NCBI GenBank assembly: GCA_030549335.1
Contig: CM060193.1
Coordinates: forward strand, 42,641,391 to 42,705,390
Reading direction: 5' to 3'
DNA: 64,000 bases
Source of the DNA: Pontederia crassipes
Lineage: Eukaryota > Streptophyta > Magnoliopsida > Commelinales > Pontederiaceae
Positions 1 to 11,285 of the stretch are shown here, in pieces. Below the pieces are notes generated by a model. That model was not told where the DNA came from. It saw only the letters and a program-made list of their open reading frames with translations, and ran no database searches. The position numbers and the translations under genes were made by a program. Within the stretch, counting starts at the first letter, position 1. Every line of letters begins with the position of its first letter.

Positions 1-1129
1 GTATGTTACCGTTACATATATAATATATATTATCTAACCTACCCACGGTCAGAACCGTCGGAACATAAATAAATAGTATATAATATCAATCCAAATTCTG
101 ACGGTTGGAGCCGTTGGAAGTTTCGGCGGTTCGTTGAACCCTCGAAAGTTTCGATGGCTCAAATCATCGAAACATAGAGAAATATTTATATTAATAGGTA
201 TATTGTCGTTACATATATAATATACATTATCTAACGTTATGAGAATCGTCGAAACTTAAATCAATACTATAAAATATTAATTCAAATTCTACAGTTTTAG
301 ACTATTGGAGGTTCCGACTGTTGTCTTGACCCTCGAAAATTTTGAAGGTCCTGACCATTAGAACACCCATTCTTTATTAATTTAATAGGTATATTAATAT
401 GTATAATATATATTATTCAATATTTCGACGGTTCGCACCGTCAGAAGTGAAATTACAAAAATATAATTTAACTCAATAAATTATAATATCAAGATATATC
501 ATTGAAATCTTAATTTAATAGGTATAAATTTTTTTTGAGAGGATTAGGTATAAAATTTAATGTATGCCGATAATATTTGATGACACTTCGTTATGTAATT
601 GAAAAGTAAGAAATGATATATCGTGGTATAACTTTTTATATATGAAAGAACTCATATATATGACATATCACAGTTGACTTATATATGCTATATGCATGGA
701 TGACTCTATGGTTAACGATGATATTAGAACATTAACTTAAAGAATAAGTGAACTCATTTATACGGATGAATCTATCGTGTCTGAGGAATATATAAATTTA
801 CCAGTTTTTAAATACATTTATCATCAATTTATTATAATAATGTATACATTGCACGTCGGCTACAATATAAATGTATTAATCATCATTTGAAATATATGTA
901 ATAATATTACAAATGATTGTAACCGACGAAAATATCGACGAGTACTAATCGTCGAAACTTTGGACGGTCTAAGCTGTGGAAAAATGCCATGGAAAACTAA
1001 TCTCGATTGTCCACCTTATTTCGACGGTTACAAACATCTGACGTTTCGAGGGGTGTTCATCCCTCTAAACTTCGACGATTATAGCCATCAAAAATTGACC
1101 CATCGGAAAACGTGATTTTTCTTGTAGTG
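1..1129. mobile_element. CACTA (En/Spm-type) element, terminal part, runs off the left edge
   Basis: The right end reads TTTTTCTTGTAGTG, the reverse complement of the CACTACAAGAAAA terminus typical of plant CACTA transposons. Inside it are many short subterminal repeats of the form GACGGTT or CCGTCGAAA in both orientations (for example near 45-60, 100-180, 430-450, 940-960 and 1020-1095), as expected for transposase-binding subterminal repeats. No coding sequence is visible. The left end is outside the window, so neither the TSD nor the full length can be judged. Confidence 0.7.
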
Positions 1130-1690
1130 CAACTCGACCAACATTGATTGGGTAGACATAAATTTAGCTTTCAACCAAATCCAGCTTGACCCAATTCAAG
1201 TCGGTCCAAATTACCAAAATCACATGTTTCTTTTTTGCACTATTTAATACAAAAAACATTTAATATTTATTTTAAATCATAAATACATTTTTTGAATGTT
1301 CCTGCTGTACTAGGATGGCAACTAATTAATTACATATCAACATTTGGGTTATTGCTTTACTTGTAGATCGTCAAATATTTTTATAACCAGACCGACAAAA
1401 CTGGATTGCAATTGGACTAAAAAGAAGCAATTTTTTATTAAAATAATAATATTTATATTATCTTGAATATATATATATACATATATAGCAACTACTACAT
1501 TATATAAATATGTTATATTTTGTAATAATACGTCCATAGTCATTATAAATTAACATAAGACAATTATTTAGCTATACTATAAAATTAAGCCACCAAAAAT
1601 TAGAATGATTGGTAGATTATTATTAACCTTTTATTATTTATATAATATTAATTCATTTAAGTGAATTACGTTATGCTTTATAATTGAACT
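1130..1690. repeat. Flanking segment of the LTP tandem unit, copy 1
   Basis: AT-rich non-coding sequence. Blocks such as the run ending in GAATGATTGGTAGATTATT recur near 24820-24965, 33110-33290, 34015-34310 and 63210-63500. These lie at comparable positions around the lipid-transfer-like genes, so this is ancient segmentally duplicated intergenic DNA. No gene is seen. Confidence 0.6.
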
Positions 1691-1754
1691 ATCAAATGTG
1701 TTGTATTATCTGGGAATTATCTGTGAATTCACTATTTTTTTTAAAATTTTTTTA

Positions 1755-2353
1755 TGTTTCCAACGGTCCTGACCGTCGGAAACAGCTGAAATATTACAAT
1801 TTTCAGCGGATTTTTTCGATACTTACCGACGGTTATATCCGTCGGTACACAATTATCGACGGTCGTAGCCCACGAGTAAAAGCCGTCGATACAAGTTTGT
1901 CGACGGTTTTAACCGTCGATAATATCGACGGTTCAAGCCGTCGATATATATCGACGGTTAAAACCATCGATAGTTTTCCACGGTTCAAGCCGCCGATAGA
2001 TATCGACGGCACGAACCGCCGATACTATCGACGGTTTAAGCCGCCGATAAATATTGACGGCTCGAATCGTCAATACTATTGTCGGTTCAAACCGTCGATA
2101 TATATCGGCGGTCCTGACCGTCGATAATATTGACGGTTCGAACCATCGATATTTAACGTTCGACTGCCGCGCCCGCCAGCTAGACCGTCTGTAATACCGA
2201 CGGTTCAGAAGAAACCATCGCAAAATATTTGCGACGCCCCTTTTTCACACGATTATTGTCCGTCGAAAGAACCGTTGGAAATCGTGATTTCCGACGGATC
2301 TGACAAATTACCGACGGTTAGGACCGTCGGTAAAAGATAGTTTTCTTGTAGTG
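1755..2353. mobile_element. CACTA-type fragment made of palindromic GACGGTT units
   Basis: The segment ends in TTTTCTTGTAGTG at 2353, again a CACTA terminus. From about 1757 to 2170 it is an array of roughly 13 imperfect palindromes of 24-30 bp, each of the type TCGACGGTT..AACCGTCGATA. The sequence just right of the end (TCTCTTGTTTTTAT) continues the LTP-unit flank also seen at 33325 and 63560, so the element interrupts that flank. No intact CACTACAAG 5' terminus was found, so the left part is probably lost. Open frames across the array are by-products of the repeat. Confidence 0.6.
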
Positions 2354-3067
2354 TCTCTTGTTTTATTTACATTCTTTTATTTCCATTTTTTATTTTTTCC
2401 ATTTTATTTTTTATCCTCTCATATTTATTTCCTCTTTTATTTCATTTTGTGCGTTGTTTCTCCTTTCCTTTTATCAAATTTATAGTTTAATTAGGTTTCC
2501 TTTTCTAGTTATCCATTATATTTGAAAAACTTAATACTTATCCAATTATTATTATTATTATTATTATTGTAATATAATCATAGTGACCATATTAACTTGT
2601 TTAATCCCAAATCACTATTATCATTTTTATTATAACAGTTTAGGTTAACCCAATTTTTTTTGGTTTCTTTTCCAGCATAAACTTTCTAAATCTTCTCTTC
2701 CAATAATTCCTTTTATTCTACCGCCAATTGCCATATTTCTCCCTATTGATTATCTTCTTGTATTTGTTTTCGTGTTTCCATTTCTGTACGACTATTATTT
2801 CTCTTAATTCACACCATTTTCCAAAATTTTCCTTCCATTTTTCCAAAAGACTCATTAAATTTCCTTATTAAAAATGCGCCATTAAAATTTTGAATTAATT
2901 GTATCGTTGAAAGTTGCCAAATAAGAGAAGCCAGGATGAGAGCTAATTAATTACGTATTAACGTTTGGGTTATCGCCTTAATTGCTGGCCATCATGTTAT
3001 CGTCTCCATTACTTACCGAAGAGCAACCTGAATAGAGCCGCTAGTCAATGAGTAAAAAAGAAGAAGC
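2354..3067. repeat. Upstream flank of LTP1, duplicated around other LTP units
   Basis: The TC-rich stretch at 2354-2850 is closely matched by 63545-63920 and partly by 33325-33420. The 2870-3000 part (around TTGAAAGTTGCCAAATAAGA) is matched at 31425-31500 and 34640-34760. Non-coding; it holds the distal promoter of LTP1. Confidence 0.65.
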
Positions 3068-3075
3068 TATAAATA
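3068..3075 (+). promoter_or_regulatory. TATA box of LTP1
   Basis: TATAAATA lies 89 bp before the ATG. The block CTATAAATAGGACCCCC, the CAACTCAAACGAAGCATA leader motif and their spacing are repeated almost unchanged before the other two paralogues. That conservation inside otherwise diverged DNA supports a functional core promoter. Confidence 0.8.
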
Positions 3076-3156
3076 GGACCCCCACATCACAGTCCCAGCC
3101 ACCCCAACTCAAACGAAGCATATTGCGATAGAGTCCTATACATAAATTATATATAC

Positions 3157-3531
3157 ATGTCGATGGCAGATAGCAAGGTGGTTTCGAGGGTGTTGCTCCT
3201 GGCCATGGCCATGGCAGCCGCCGCCCTATTCGCCGGTTCGTCTCCTGCGGGGGCCTTCGAAATCTGCGGACAGGATCCCTCGAACGTGATCCAGCAGTGC
3301 CAAGAGTACGTGAAGAAGGACGGACCGCAGGAGGATCCCTCCCAGGCGTGCTGCGCCGAGGTGCAAAAGTTCGACGTGACGTGCGTCTGCCAGAATCTTC
3401 CGCCGGTAGTCGAGCTGATTGTGAGCATGGAGAAGGCCGTCTACGTCGCCCGCTTCTGTGGCAAGAAGATTCCTGCCGGAACCACGTGCGGGGGTACGTA
3501 TTAAAATCTCTAGCCATACTCATGCAATGCA

Positions 3532-3574
<43 letters not shown>

Positions 3575-3716
3575 CGAATCTTGAATCATCGTATAGTAGG
3601 TGATTATTTATTATTGGATCTGGACGACAATTAGATCTCACATTCACATATATCTATCTATGTCTTAATCTGCAGGTTATGTTGTTCCTCCAGCGTGGCG
3701 TGGTCGATGGGCCTAA
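3157..3716 (+). CDS. LTP1: secreted eight-cysteine lipid-transfer-like protein, two exons
   Basis: Predicted small secreted protein of the nsLTP / bifunctional-inhibitor superfamily; members bind lipids in a disulfide-stabilised helical fold, usually in the apoplast. Exon 1 is 3157-3493 and exon 2 is 3676-3716 (intron GTACGT..CTGCAG, phase 1), giving 125 residues. Residues 1-33 form a signal peptide (MADSKVV start, hydrophobic LLLAMAMAAAALFAG). The mature part has the full motif C-X10-C-X16-CC-X9-CVC-X22-C-X9-C. The C-terminus CGGYVVP resembles the CGxYxVP ending of a plant nsLTP-like subgroup. An in-frame ATG two codons downstream is equally plausible, because it matches the MADSKV start of the paralogues. 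The intron holds a (TA)n tract at about 3534-3572. An AATAAA lies near 3779. Function is inferred from family only; the ligand is unknown. Confidence 0.88.
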
Positions 3717-4348
3717 TTAACTAGGCATTGAGAAGCAGATGATATAAACAGATGCTGGTGGTGCTGAATATTCAAGTTGAATAAATTTTTAGTTTGAATC
3801 AATATATGATTTGTGAGTGCAGTGCATATATATATATATATATTGGTTTCATCATCAGTTGCGCGGTCGCTATGTATCTGCATGACTATAAATATATAAC
3901 ATATATCATATGTTGATATTGTTATTATCTCTTGCTTTAGTTACCATCCTGATCCTGAACATATATAGACTTGGAGATCGAACTAACAACACAACTTAAT
4001 CAACAGATTACCCAAAATTAGCAGGTCCTCAAGGCATTCTAATGATTGGAGAGTGCATAATGCTTTCTTCTAAGAAAATCTTGAACGCGTTCAACATTAA
4101 TTCCATTAACTAAAACCACTTCTCTCCTACCTCCATTTCTTTTTCTTTCTTCTCATTTGTTTGATTTATTATGATATTTTTCCTATTCTCACCCATAAAT
4201 CTCCTTTTCATGAGAAGATTTGTGTCAAAATTATCTCCATTTATTATTTTATCATAGTAATAAAAATATATATATGCAAGACATAGTAATTAATAAATTG
4301 TTGAGCCTGGGCATTAAACTTTCACTCCGCAAAAGAATTTTCTTGCTA
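3717..4348. repeat. Downstream flank of LTP1, duplicated
   Basis: Contains the 3' UTR and a non-coding segment. Landmarks such as TTAACTAAAACCACTTCTCT recur at 18121-18150, again at 18224-18250 and (diverged) at 35795-35815. The last 40 bp (from about 4303) match 24777-24815. This shows how far the ancestral LTP duplication unit extended. No gene. Confidence 0.6.
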
Positions 4349-4370
4349 TATTTTTTTGGATTTAATTTTT

Positions 4371-4396
4371 GTCCTACCAAGTTCTATTGGTAGGAC
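4371..4396. repeat. Subterminal hairpin, left end of the Pack-MULE-like element
   Basis: GTCCTACCAA and TTGGTAGGAC form a perfect 10-bp stem around a 6-nt loop, 13 bp inside the element end. Confidence 0.75.
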
Positions 4397-4539
4397 CGTC
4401 CTCTCGGCTCTCTCGTCCGTTGGATGGAGAATTAACACACAATGAAAAAAGGGACGGTTCACGGCGAGTGATTCTGCAATGGTCGGAGAGGGAGACACGC
4501 AATTCACCCTTTCAAACTCAGGAGGTGGAAGATCTTCGC

Positions 4540-4790
4540 TGGCCCACTCGATGGATTGCGAGTCCTAGTCGAAGAAGTTGACCCAACGCTTGGACTCCCA
4601 CCCAACCCATGAGAAGCAGCCGCGTGCCGAGGGTGCCGAAGGAGAAGGGGGCGATGGCGCCCGGAATCCCGCCGGCTTCAAACCAGGGCTGTTGCTCCAC
4701 GCATGGCCGACGAAGATGCCAAGGACAACCGCCATGGCCCACCGCCCGTGCATGAGCCATTGAGCCACTTGGGGTCGACGAGGTTGCCAC
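4540..4790 (-). pseudogene. LHCB6: LHCB6 (CP24) gene fragment, 3' part
   Basis: Read on the minus strand, this segment encodes recognisable pieces of the photosystem II minor antenna protein CP24. They are [11 protein letters not shown], then [18 protein letters not shown], then [28 protein letters not shown] and [10 protein letters not shown], followed by a stop and DSQSIEWA. The pieces lie in different frames. About 28 residues that normally sit between NGS and HGRWAM (the stretch with the GFDPLGLG motif) are missing, and later frameshifts and a stop follow. Homology stops near 4540. It is a non-functional, internally deleted fragment inside the Pack-MULE-like element, split from its 5' part by the gypsy insertion. 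Confidence 0.85.
4786..4790. repeat. Target-site duplication GCCAC, left
   Basis: The same five bases follow the other end of the gypsy element at 14556-14560. The duplication falls inside the LHCB6 fragment. Confidence 0.9.
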
Positions 4791-7111
4791 TGTAACGCCC
4801 CCAAAATCAATCCTTCCACTGATCAAGGGAGCGGTACAACTACTTATGACTACTTGATTTTGACTTTGACTGAACAACAAATGATCCACGTGGCAATGGA
4901 ATGATAGAGAAATAATAATGATATGAAACGCGGAAGAGATATCATTGTGAATCAATAAATGTCACATGATGTAAGATAATTTAAAAGAAATGCTGAAACA
5001 ATGATAGTTCAAATAGTTCTAGAAATAACAACAAAAGCAAGGCTAAAAAGGAAAATTCAAATGTTTCATATTTACAACATTAAATCATTTAAATGCAGAA
5101 TAACGATGGCGAAAAGCTGAGATTCTGTAGTAAGTCATGTGCCGTCATCTCGAAGCTCTGCATTCTTCCACTTCCTCCCTAAGTAGGGTTCTCACCTGCA
5201 AAATTCCAAAGCAGGGGCATGGAATGCCCGTGAGATAACGCCCAGTATTCTTAGAATCATAGACGATGAAATGATAATCAATAATCAATGACTTTACTTT
5301 TTACTTTAACCATGCTTTATACAATGCTATGCTCTGTAATCCATTACCATTCTCTGTTGTCCAATACCATGCTCTGTTATAATTTGTGTGGGACTACGTA
5401 TTTTATATTAGTATAAGATCCTTTCGGTATCCTATATGAGCTCGACTTTAATTAATTGAGAAGCTAGAGGTGTCTCTGCTCTGAATGTGCCAGGGTGTTC
5501 ATGAAAGGGAAGGTGTACACTCAGGCACAACCTTTTTGGAATGCAGGTAAGAGAAGGTCTGCATCTCGGGAACAATGGTCGTTGCGGACCTGTATATTCA
5601 CTGTCTCCTCAGCTAAGCTACCTGTCCCTTTGGCATAACAATGAAATTCACATATGCCCCCGTGGGGGAAGAGTGCGTTCACTGCGTCACTCTTATTCGG
5701 AGCACAGGTGGGAGAGGACCTGTGGTCCAGGAGCAGTGGTAATTAAATCGGTAGGTACACTGTCTCCTCAGTGCAGCTACCTGCCCTCCAATGTACAATG
5801 CCTTGACTTTGACCTTGAATAACACATAGCTATCACATTCATTGATCTTTGCTTTGCTTATCTTCTTTACCAGTGTGGGGTTGGTAATCATGATTCAGAG
5901 AAGGGGTAAAGTCTGATCCCCTTCCTATGGACGAAGAGTCCGTTACTTGTTTCACTACATTTGACATGGCTTACATTGACCAGTCGAAGGTTTAGGATTC
6001 ATTACATGGCTCTGGCCCATCAAGAGCATTTTAGTTAATTCACAAGTGCTCTGGCCCCTCAAGGGCATTTTGGTCATTTCACAAGTACTCTAGCCTCTCA
6101 AGGGCATTTTGGTCATTTTGCTTTGAAGTTAGTGATTTTCCTTCTCAGGACCGGTCGACCGATTTCGCCGAGTCGGTCGACCGCCCCAGAGGCCCGGTCG
6201 ACCGATTCTGCTCTTGGCCGAATGCTTTCTCTGGATGTATGGGTCGACCGTTTGATACGGATCGGTCGACCGATCGTTGTCGCAGGATTGGTCGACCCGT
6301 TTGGAATCGGTCGACCGATTTCATGCGATGGGACTCGGCGGCTTCTTCCGGATCGGTCGACCGCCACTTCGGATCGGTGACCGGCTATGAGTCATGCCTT
6401 CACAAATCAAAGATCGGCCGACCGGTATCAGAAAACCGGTCGACCGGTTCTTCGTGCAGAACAGAGTCGCCGGTCGAAAATTCTATTTTTGACAGACCTC
6501 CGATTGCGATGCTCATAATACGAAAAACATTCCTACCTATCTCTAGATCATAATGGAATTGAAATTGACGACATTTGATCTACATTTCTTCGTCTAAAGG
6601 ATTTTACGTCTATGGTACCTCTTTTCCGTTCATTTTTCGGTCGCTGTGGTCGTTGACGTCGTTCTGATGGTTCGTCAGACGTTCTCGACCTACAGAAGTG
6701 TGCGCAGGTGCCTCACAGAACGTTCGCGGGTGTGGGATCGTCCTACATGTGTCGTTCGCGCGAGAGCTGTCCGCTCGTCATACGTTCGCCGCTGGTTCGC
6801 CGGTCGCCGAAGAAGGAGGAGGAGAAGGGAGGCCGAGCGTATGGATTCCAAAGGGTGCACTAGAGTCCTCCTCACACCTCTTTATAGTTCTGTCATCTTC
6901 TCGTGAGAGGGTGTTGTAGAAGGGGAATAAGGGGAGAGTGGGGGGGGGGGGGAAGTTTCGTGGGGGAGTGGGGTGAGGGAGAGAGAATGGGGGAAGAGAA
7001 GTGGGGAGGGGAGAATCGATCTCCTGACCGATTCTTTCGTCCCCCACTCTTTTTTTTATTTGAATTTTGTATTTAGATTTTGAATAAAGTAAATTATGGC
7101 CGGTTATTACA
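4791..7111 (-). repeat. 3' LTR of the gypsy element
   Basis: Aligned throughout with 12241-14555. It contains three internal repeat zones: a roughly 40-bp tandem repeat (GCTCTGGCCCCTCAAGGGCA type) at about 6005-6120, an array of GGTCGACC palindromes at about 6150-6475, and a run of G near 6938-6953. Small open frames inside it are not conserved as proteins. Confidence 0.92.
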
Positions 7112-7130
7112 TTACTACCTCCTTAAAAAG
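7112..7130 (-). other. Polypurine tract of the gypsy element
   Basis: On the minus strand it reads CTTTTTAAGGAGGTAGTAA, directly before the 3' LTR. The same motif sits before the LTRs of the other gypsy families in this window (near 45990, 49390 and 54315). Confidence 0.8.
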
Positions 7131-8686
7131 AAATTCATCCTCGAATTTAGATAAAAGTCAAGGGTTACCTCTTGGTACTCTAATATCTCGGTGGGCTGCT
7201 CCTCGTACGTTAAATCCTCCTTGAGGTTCGGTTCCTTAATTTGGATGACGTTGGCGTAGTCGTGCTTGTATTTTCGGAGCAGCGAGACGTGGAAGACGTT
7301 ATGCACTCTGGCGTATGCCGGGGGTAACGCCAAACTGCATGCGGAATCACCAACCATATCCAAAATCTCAAAGGGACCCACATACCTTGGGCTCAACTTC
7401 CCTTTCTTGCTAAATCTCATCACGCCCTTGGTTGGTGAGACTTTGAGTAAGACTTGTTCACCGGCCTTGAACGTGTGCTCTCATCTTTTCTTGTCAGCGT
7501 AGGCCTTCTGCCAATCTTGAGCAGACTTCATTCTCTTCTTGATTAATTCAATCCAATCTGTATACTCATGTGTTTGCTTGCGAAGCTCAGTGCTTAATAG
7601 CTTTCTCTCGCCGACTTCTCCTCAGCATGCCGGGGAACGACATGGTCTGTCGTACAGAGCTTCAAACGGGGACATCTCTATGCTTGCATGGTAATTGTTA
7701 TTGTATGCGAACTCGATAAGAGGCAGATGATTGTCCCAATTACCATGTCAGTCCAAGGCACATGCTCGAAGCATGTCTTCCACTGTTAGGATAGTCCGTT
7801 CTGTTTGTCCGTCTGTTTGTGGATGAAATATAATACTATAACGTAGCCTTGTGCCGAAAGCGTTCTGTAAGCTCTTCCAAAACATTGTAGTGAATCTTGG
7901 ATCTCTATCGGACACGATGACTGAGGGGATTCCATGAAGCCTGACTATCTCTTGTACATATAGATCCATTAAGTTGTCTAATGATTGCTTTACTTTGATG
8001 GGTAAGAAGTGGGCCGGTTTAGTAAGCCGATCCACTACCACCCAAATTGCATCGTGTCCCTTCTGAGTTCGAGGGAGGCCTGTGATGAAGTCCATGGTGA
8101 TTTCCTCCCACTTCCACTGTGGTATCCCGAGGCTCTTTAGCGTACCTTGAGGCTTCTGATGTTCTATCTTTACTTGCTGGCAGACTATACATCTAGACAC
8201 ATACTCTGCTATTTTTTTCTTCATATCTGGCCACCAAAAGCTTCGATGCACATCCTTGTACATCTTTGTACTGTTAGGATGGATTGCGAATTCGGACTTA
8301 TGGCATTCATCCAAAACTTCCCGTCGTAGCTCTACGCTGTTGGGTACCCATAACCGACTGCGGAACCGAATGCCACCATCTGATGAAACCTTGAAATCGT
8401 TCCCTTCCAGACTTGTTTTGATCATCAAGGCTTGGTAGTCGGAGTCTTCAACTTGCACTGCGATGATCCGTCCAATGAGATCTGGCTCGATCCGCTGCAT
8501 CATCATGAGCGAGCCATTAGGTGTTACCTGTGGAGCCCACTTGAAGAGTTCCTCCATCATCTCGTATTGTCGGAGGCGCATGAAAACCACTGAGCCTTCC
8601 CACTTCTGACTAAGGGCATCAACTACTGAATTCGCCTTCCCTGGATGATAGTTGATGACGAACTCGTAGTCCTTCAGAAATTCCAT
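7115..8686 (-). pseudogene. Integrase region of gypsy pol, broken
   Basis: Integrase joins the reverse-transcribed DNA to the host genome. The 8686-7748 part has the HHCC zinc-binding region (ending CIVC) and the catalytic core: first Asp in MDFITGLP, second in SDRDPRFT, and Glu in GQTERT. Translation continues after stops at 7748-7750, 7622-7624 and 7481-7483 into [20 protein letters not shown]. It ends with [16 protein letters not shown], the first strand of a chromodomain, and then abruptly [17 protein letters not shown]. Most of the chromodomain is missing. Confidence 0.9.
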
Positions 8687-8689
8687 CCA

Positions 8690-9967
8690 TCACCTCTGAC
8701 GCATGTTCAGATCTTTTTGAGTGAACACATATTTCAAAATCTTGTGATCTGTGTATACTATGAACTGTTCCCCATACAAGTAGTGTCGCCAGAGCTTGAG
8801 AGCAAAGACTACAGTTGCTAACTCGAGGTCATGAGCAGGGTAGTTGACCTCATGTTTCTTCAGCTATCTTGATGCATAAGCTACCACCTTTTCATGTTGC
8901 ATCAAAATACATCGCAGTCCTGTACCGCTAGCGTCACTGTAGATCACATACCCACCACTGCCTGAAGGTAATGTGAGTATGGGTGCGAAGGTCAACCACC
9001 TTTTCAGCTCTTGAAAGCTTTTCTCGCACTTTGTGGACCTGAAAAAATCTTTAATGAACCTTCTATAGTATCCTGCCAACCCGAGGAAACTTCTGATCTC
9101 GGAGATGTTCTTCGGCTGAGTCCAATTTGACACTGCCTCGACTTTAGCCGGGTCCACTGATATCCCATCTTTGGAAATGATATGCCCAAGAAACATCATT
9201 TGGTCCATCCAAAATTCATATTTGGAAAACTTCACATACAACTTCTTTGCTCGTAATGTTTCCAAAATGATCCTCAGATGTTCCTTGTATTGCTCCACAC
9301 TTGGTGAATAGATGAGAATATCATCCATGAAGATGATCACGAACTTGTCGAGATGTTCGTTGAACGTCCGGTTCATCAGGTTCATAAATGATGTAGGAGC
9401 ATTAGTTAATCCAAACGGCATGACAAGGAATTCATAGTGTCCATACCGTGACCTGAAGGCTATTTCTAGGATATCTTCCTCTGCTACCCTAAGCTGATGG
9501 TAACCGCTCCGTAAATCAATTTTTGAGAACACTTTGGCATTGGCGAGCTGATCAAATAAGTCATCAATGCGAGGAAGGGGGTACTTGTTCTTTACTGTGA
9601 CCTTGTTGATCATCCGGTAATCTATGCACAGTCTCATTGATCCGTCCTTCTTCTTGACAAAAAGGATCGGAGCACCCCATGGTGAGACACTGGGCCTGAT
9701 GAAGCATTTATCCAGTAGCTCTTGAATTTGTGTCTTCAGTTCTTTCATCTCTGCAGGGGCCATGCGGTACGAAGCTTTGGAAATTGGTGTCGTGCCTGGT
9801 ACTAGCTTAATGTGGAAGTCAATGTCTCTTTTTTGTGGTAGACCGTTGACATCCTCAGGGAACACATTCAGTAATTCTTTCACGACGTCTATGTCTTTTG
9901 GGGTCTTTGTAGGAGCCTCCACCTTTGTCACACTTGCCAGAAATCCTCTGCAACATTGCTTAAGCAA
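8690..9967 (-). pseudogene. Reverse transcriptase-RNase H region of gypsy pol, broken
   Basis: The 9967-8864 frame encodes a nearly full Ty3-type [65 protein letters not shown] and the catalytic FMDDILIYS, then [10 protein letters not shown] and [12 protein letters not shown]. RNase H begins [12 protein letters not shown]. It continues past a TAG at 8864-8866 ([20 protein letters not shown]) to a TGA at 8690-8692 before WMEFLKDYEF. Both stops replace residues that are normally Gln or Arg by a single C-to-T change. Confidence 0.93.
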
Positions 9968-10151
9968 TTTCTACGCCTTCATTGCTGACACTATGACATT
10001 GGGTTCTTTTCGATGTATACCTCTAACTGTGACTTTCTCATTAAAATTTGTTCCTATCACCACTCTCTTTTGCTTGCACATGATGGTAGCATCATGTTGA
10101 GTAGCCAGTCCATGCCCAATATGACATCATAATTCCTCATGGGTATTATTA

Positions 10152-10460
10152 TCAGGTTAGCAGGAAAGTTCCTTTGTATCTAGTAGTCCGTAGTGTTTCT
10201 TGTGAGGTAAGAATAGTCATGCTAGGTTCTAAATTCATAGTAGGTATCCCCAAAGTGTTAGCACACTCTTCAAATATAAAAAAATGAGTGGCTCCAGAAT
10301 CAAATAAGACTGTAGTAGGTAGCTTGGCAATACAAAGCGTACCTCGAATGACATCAGCGTCATTCTGCTGCGCATCCTCTTCCAGGTTGAAGAGTCTTCC
10401 TTGCACTAGGGGCTTGCGCTGTGGACAATCCCGGGAAAAGTGGCCCATCATAGCAGGCAT
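10152..10460 (-). pseudogene. Second zinc knuckle and aspartic protease of the gypsy element
   Basis: Starts with GHFSRDCPQRKP, the end of a CCHC zinc knuckle. It then carries the retroviral-type protease active site in TVLFDSGATHFFIFEECA (Asp-Ser-Gly). The frame is shifted relative to the upstream gag, so the polyprotein is broken here. About 180 bp between this frame and the RT frame is also out of phase. Confidence 0.85.
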
Positions 10461-10474
10461 CGGTGTTCATGCGG

Positions 10475-11285
10475 CACACTCCAGCATGAGTCCTGCCACA
10501 AGTATTACACAGGACTTTCTCACCTTGCGCTGGTTGTACCTGAGGAGCTATAGGTTGTTGGGGCTTCTGTTGCGCCGGTCGTCTTGCCGGCTGCTGGGGT
10601 TGTTGCTATGCTAGTGCTTGCTGGGGCTGACGAGGTGGTGGTAGAGGTGGTCGGGGCTGTTGTGGGGTAGGGTACGATCGGGGACGGTTATCCCGTCGCT
10701 GGTCCCATCGTTGGTGGTAGTTGTTTCTCCTGAATTGCTGTGGTTGGGACCCTTGTCCCACTTCTTGTTGCCCTCTTCTGACACGTTGTAGTTCTAGCTG
10801 GTCTTTTTCTGTTAAGATGGCCAACTGAGCTGCCTCTTATAGAAGTTTACAATTTCCCGACCGTGTTTGCCCTCTCCGACTAGAGTTCAGATCGTCGACA
10901 AAACGGTTGGTCTTCTCCCGTTCGTCCATATTCAGCTTGGAATACTTCAGGAGGCGAACATACTTGGTGTAGTACTGGGACACAATCATTGTCCCCTGGC
11001 TCAGGTTAAGAAATTCTTGTTGCTTCATTCTCCTCTGATAGGTGGGGAAAAGCGGACTTCGAATAGTCGTCGAAAGTCAGCCCATGGTATGGCCTTAACA
11101 CCCGCGAACTCGATAGACTTGGCCACTTTCCACCAATCCTTGGCATCCTTGGTGAGGGTGTCGGCAGCAAAGATGACTTGTTTGTGTTCCGGGCAGTCCA
11201 GTTGTTCAAACTTATCCTCCATAGTGTCTATCCAGTGTTCAGCTACGTCGATATCTCCTTCGCCGTTATAGGTCGGCGGCTTCAA
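10475..11285 (-). pseudogene. Gag of the gypsy element, frameshifted
   Basis: Three consecutive frames together make a gypsy Gag. The first (11285-11025) is PPTYNGEGDIDVAEHWIDTM..DWWKVAKSIEF..WADFRRLFEVRF, the retrotransposon-gag domain. The second (11028-10837) has QEFLNLSQGTMIVSQYYTKY. The third is a Pro/Gln/Arg-rich linker (10824-10606). It is followed by a first zinc knuckle CNTCGRTHAGVC near 10480-10515. Gag forms the virus-like particle in which reverse transcription occurs. Confidence 0.85.

Noticed and set aside
1684..2127. 147-codon frame over the palindrome array
   Set aside because: Consists of IDGSNRRY-type repeats produced by the TCGACGG palindromes.
3041..3532. 163-codon minus-strand frame opposite LTP1 (similar ones opposite LTP2 and LTP3)
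   Set aside because: Shadow of the GC-rich first exon; the sense strand has signal peptide, eight-cysteine motif and splice sites.
4565..4819. 84-codon minus-strand ORF as an intact light-harvesting gene
   Set aside because: It crosses from the LTR into the LHCB6 fragment, switches frame relative to CP24 and lacks most of the protein.
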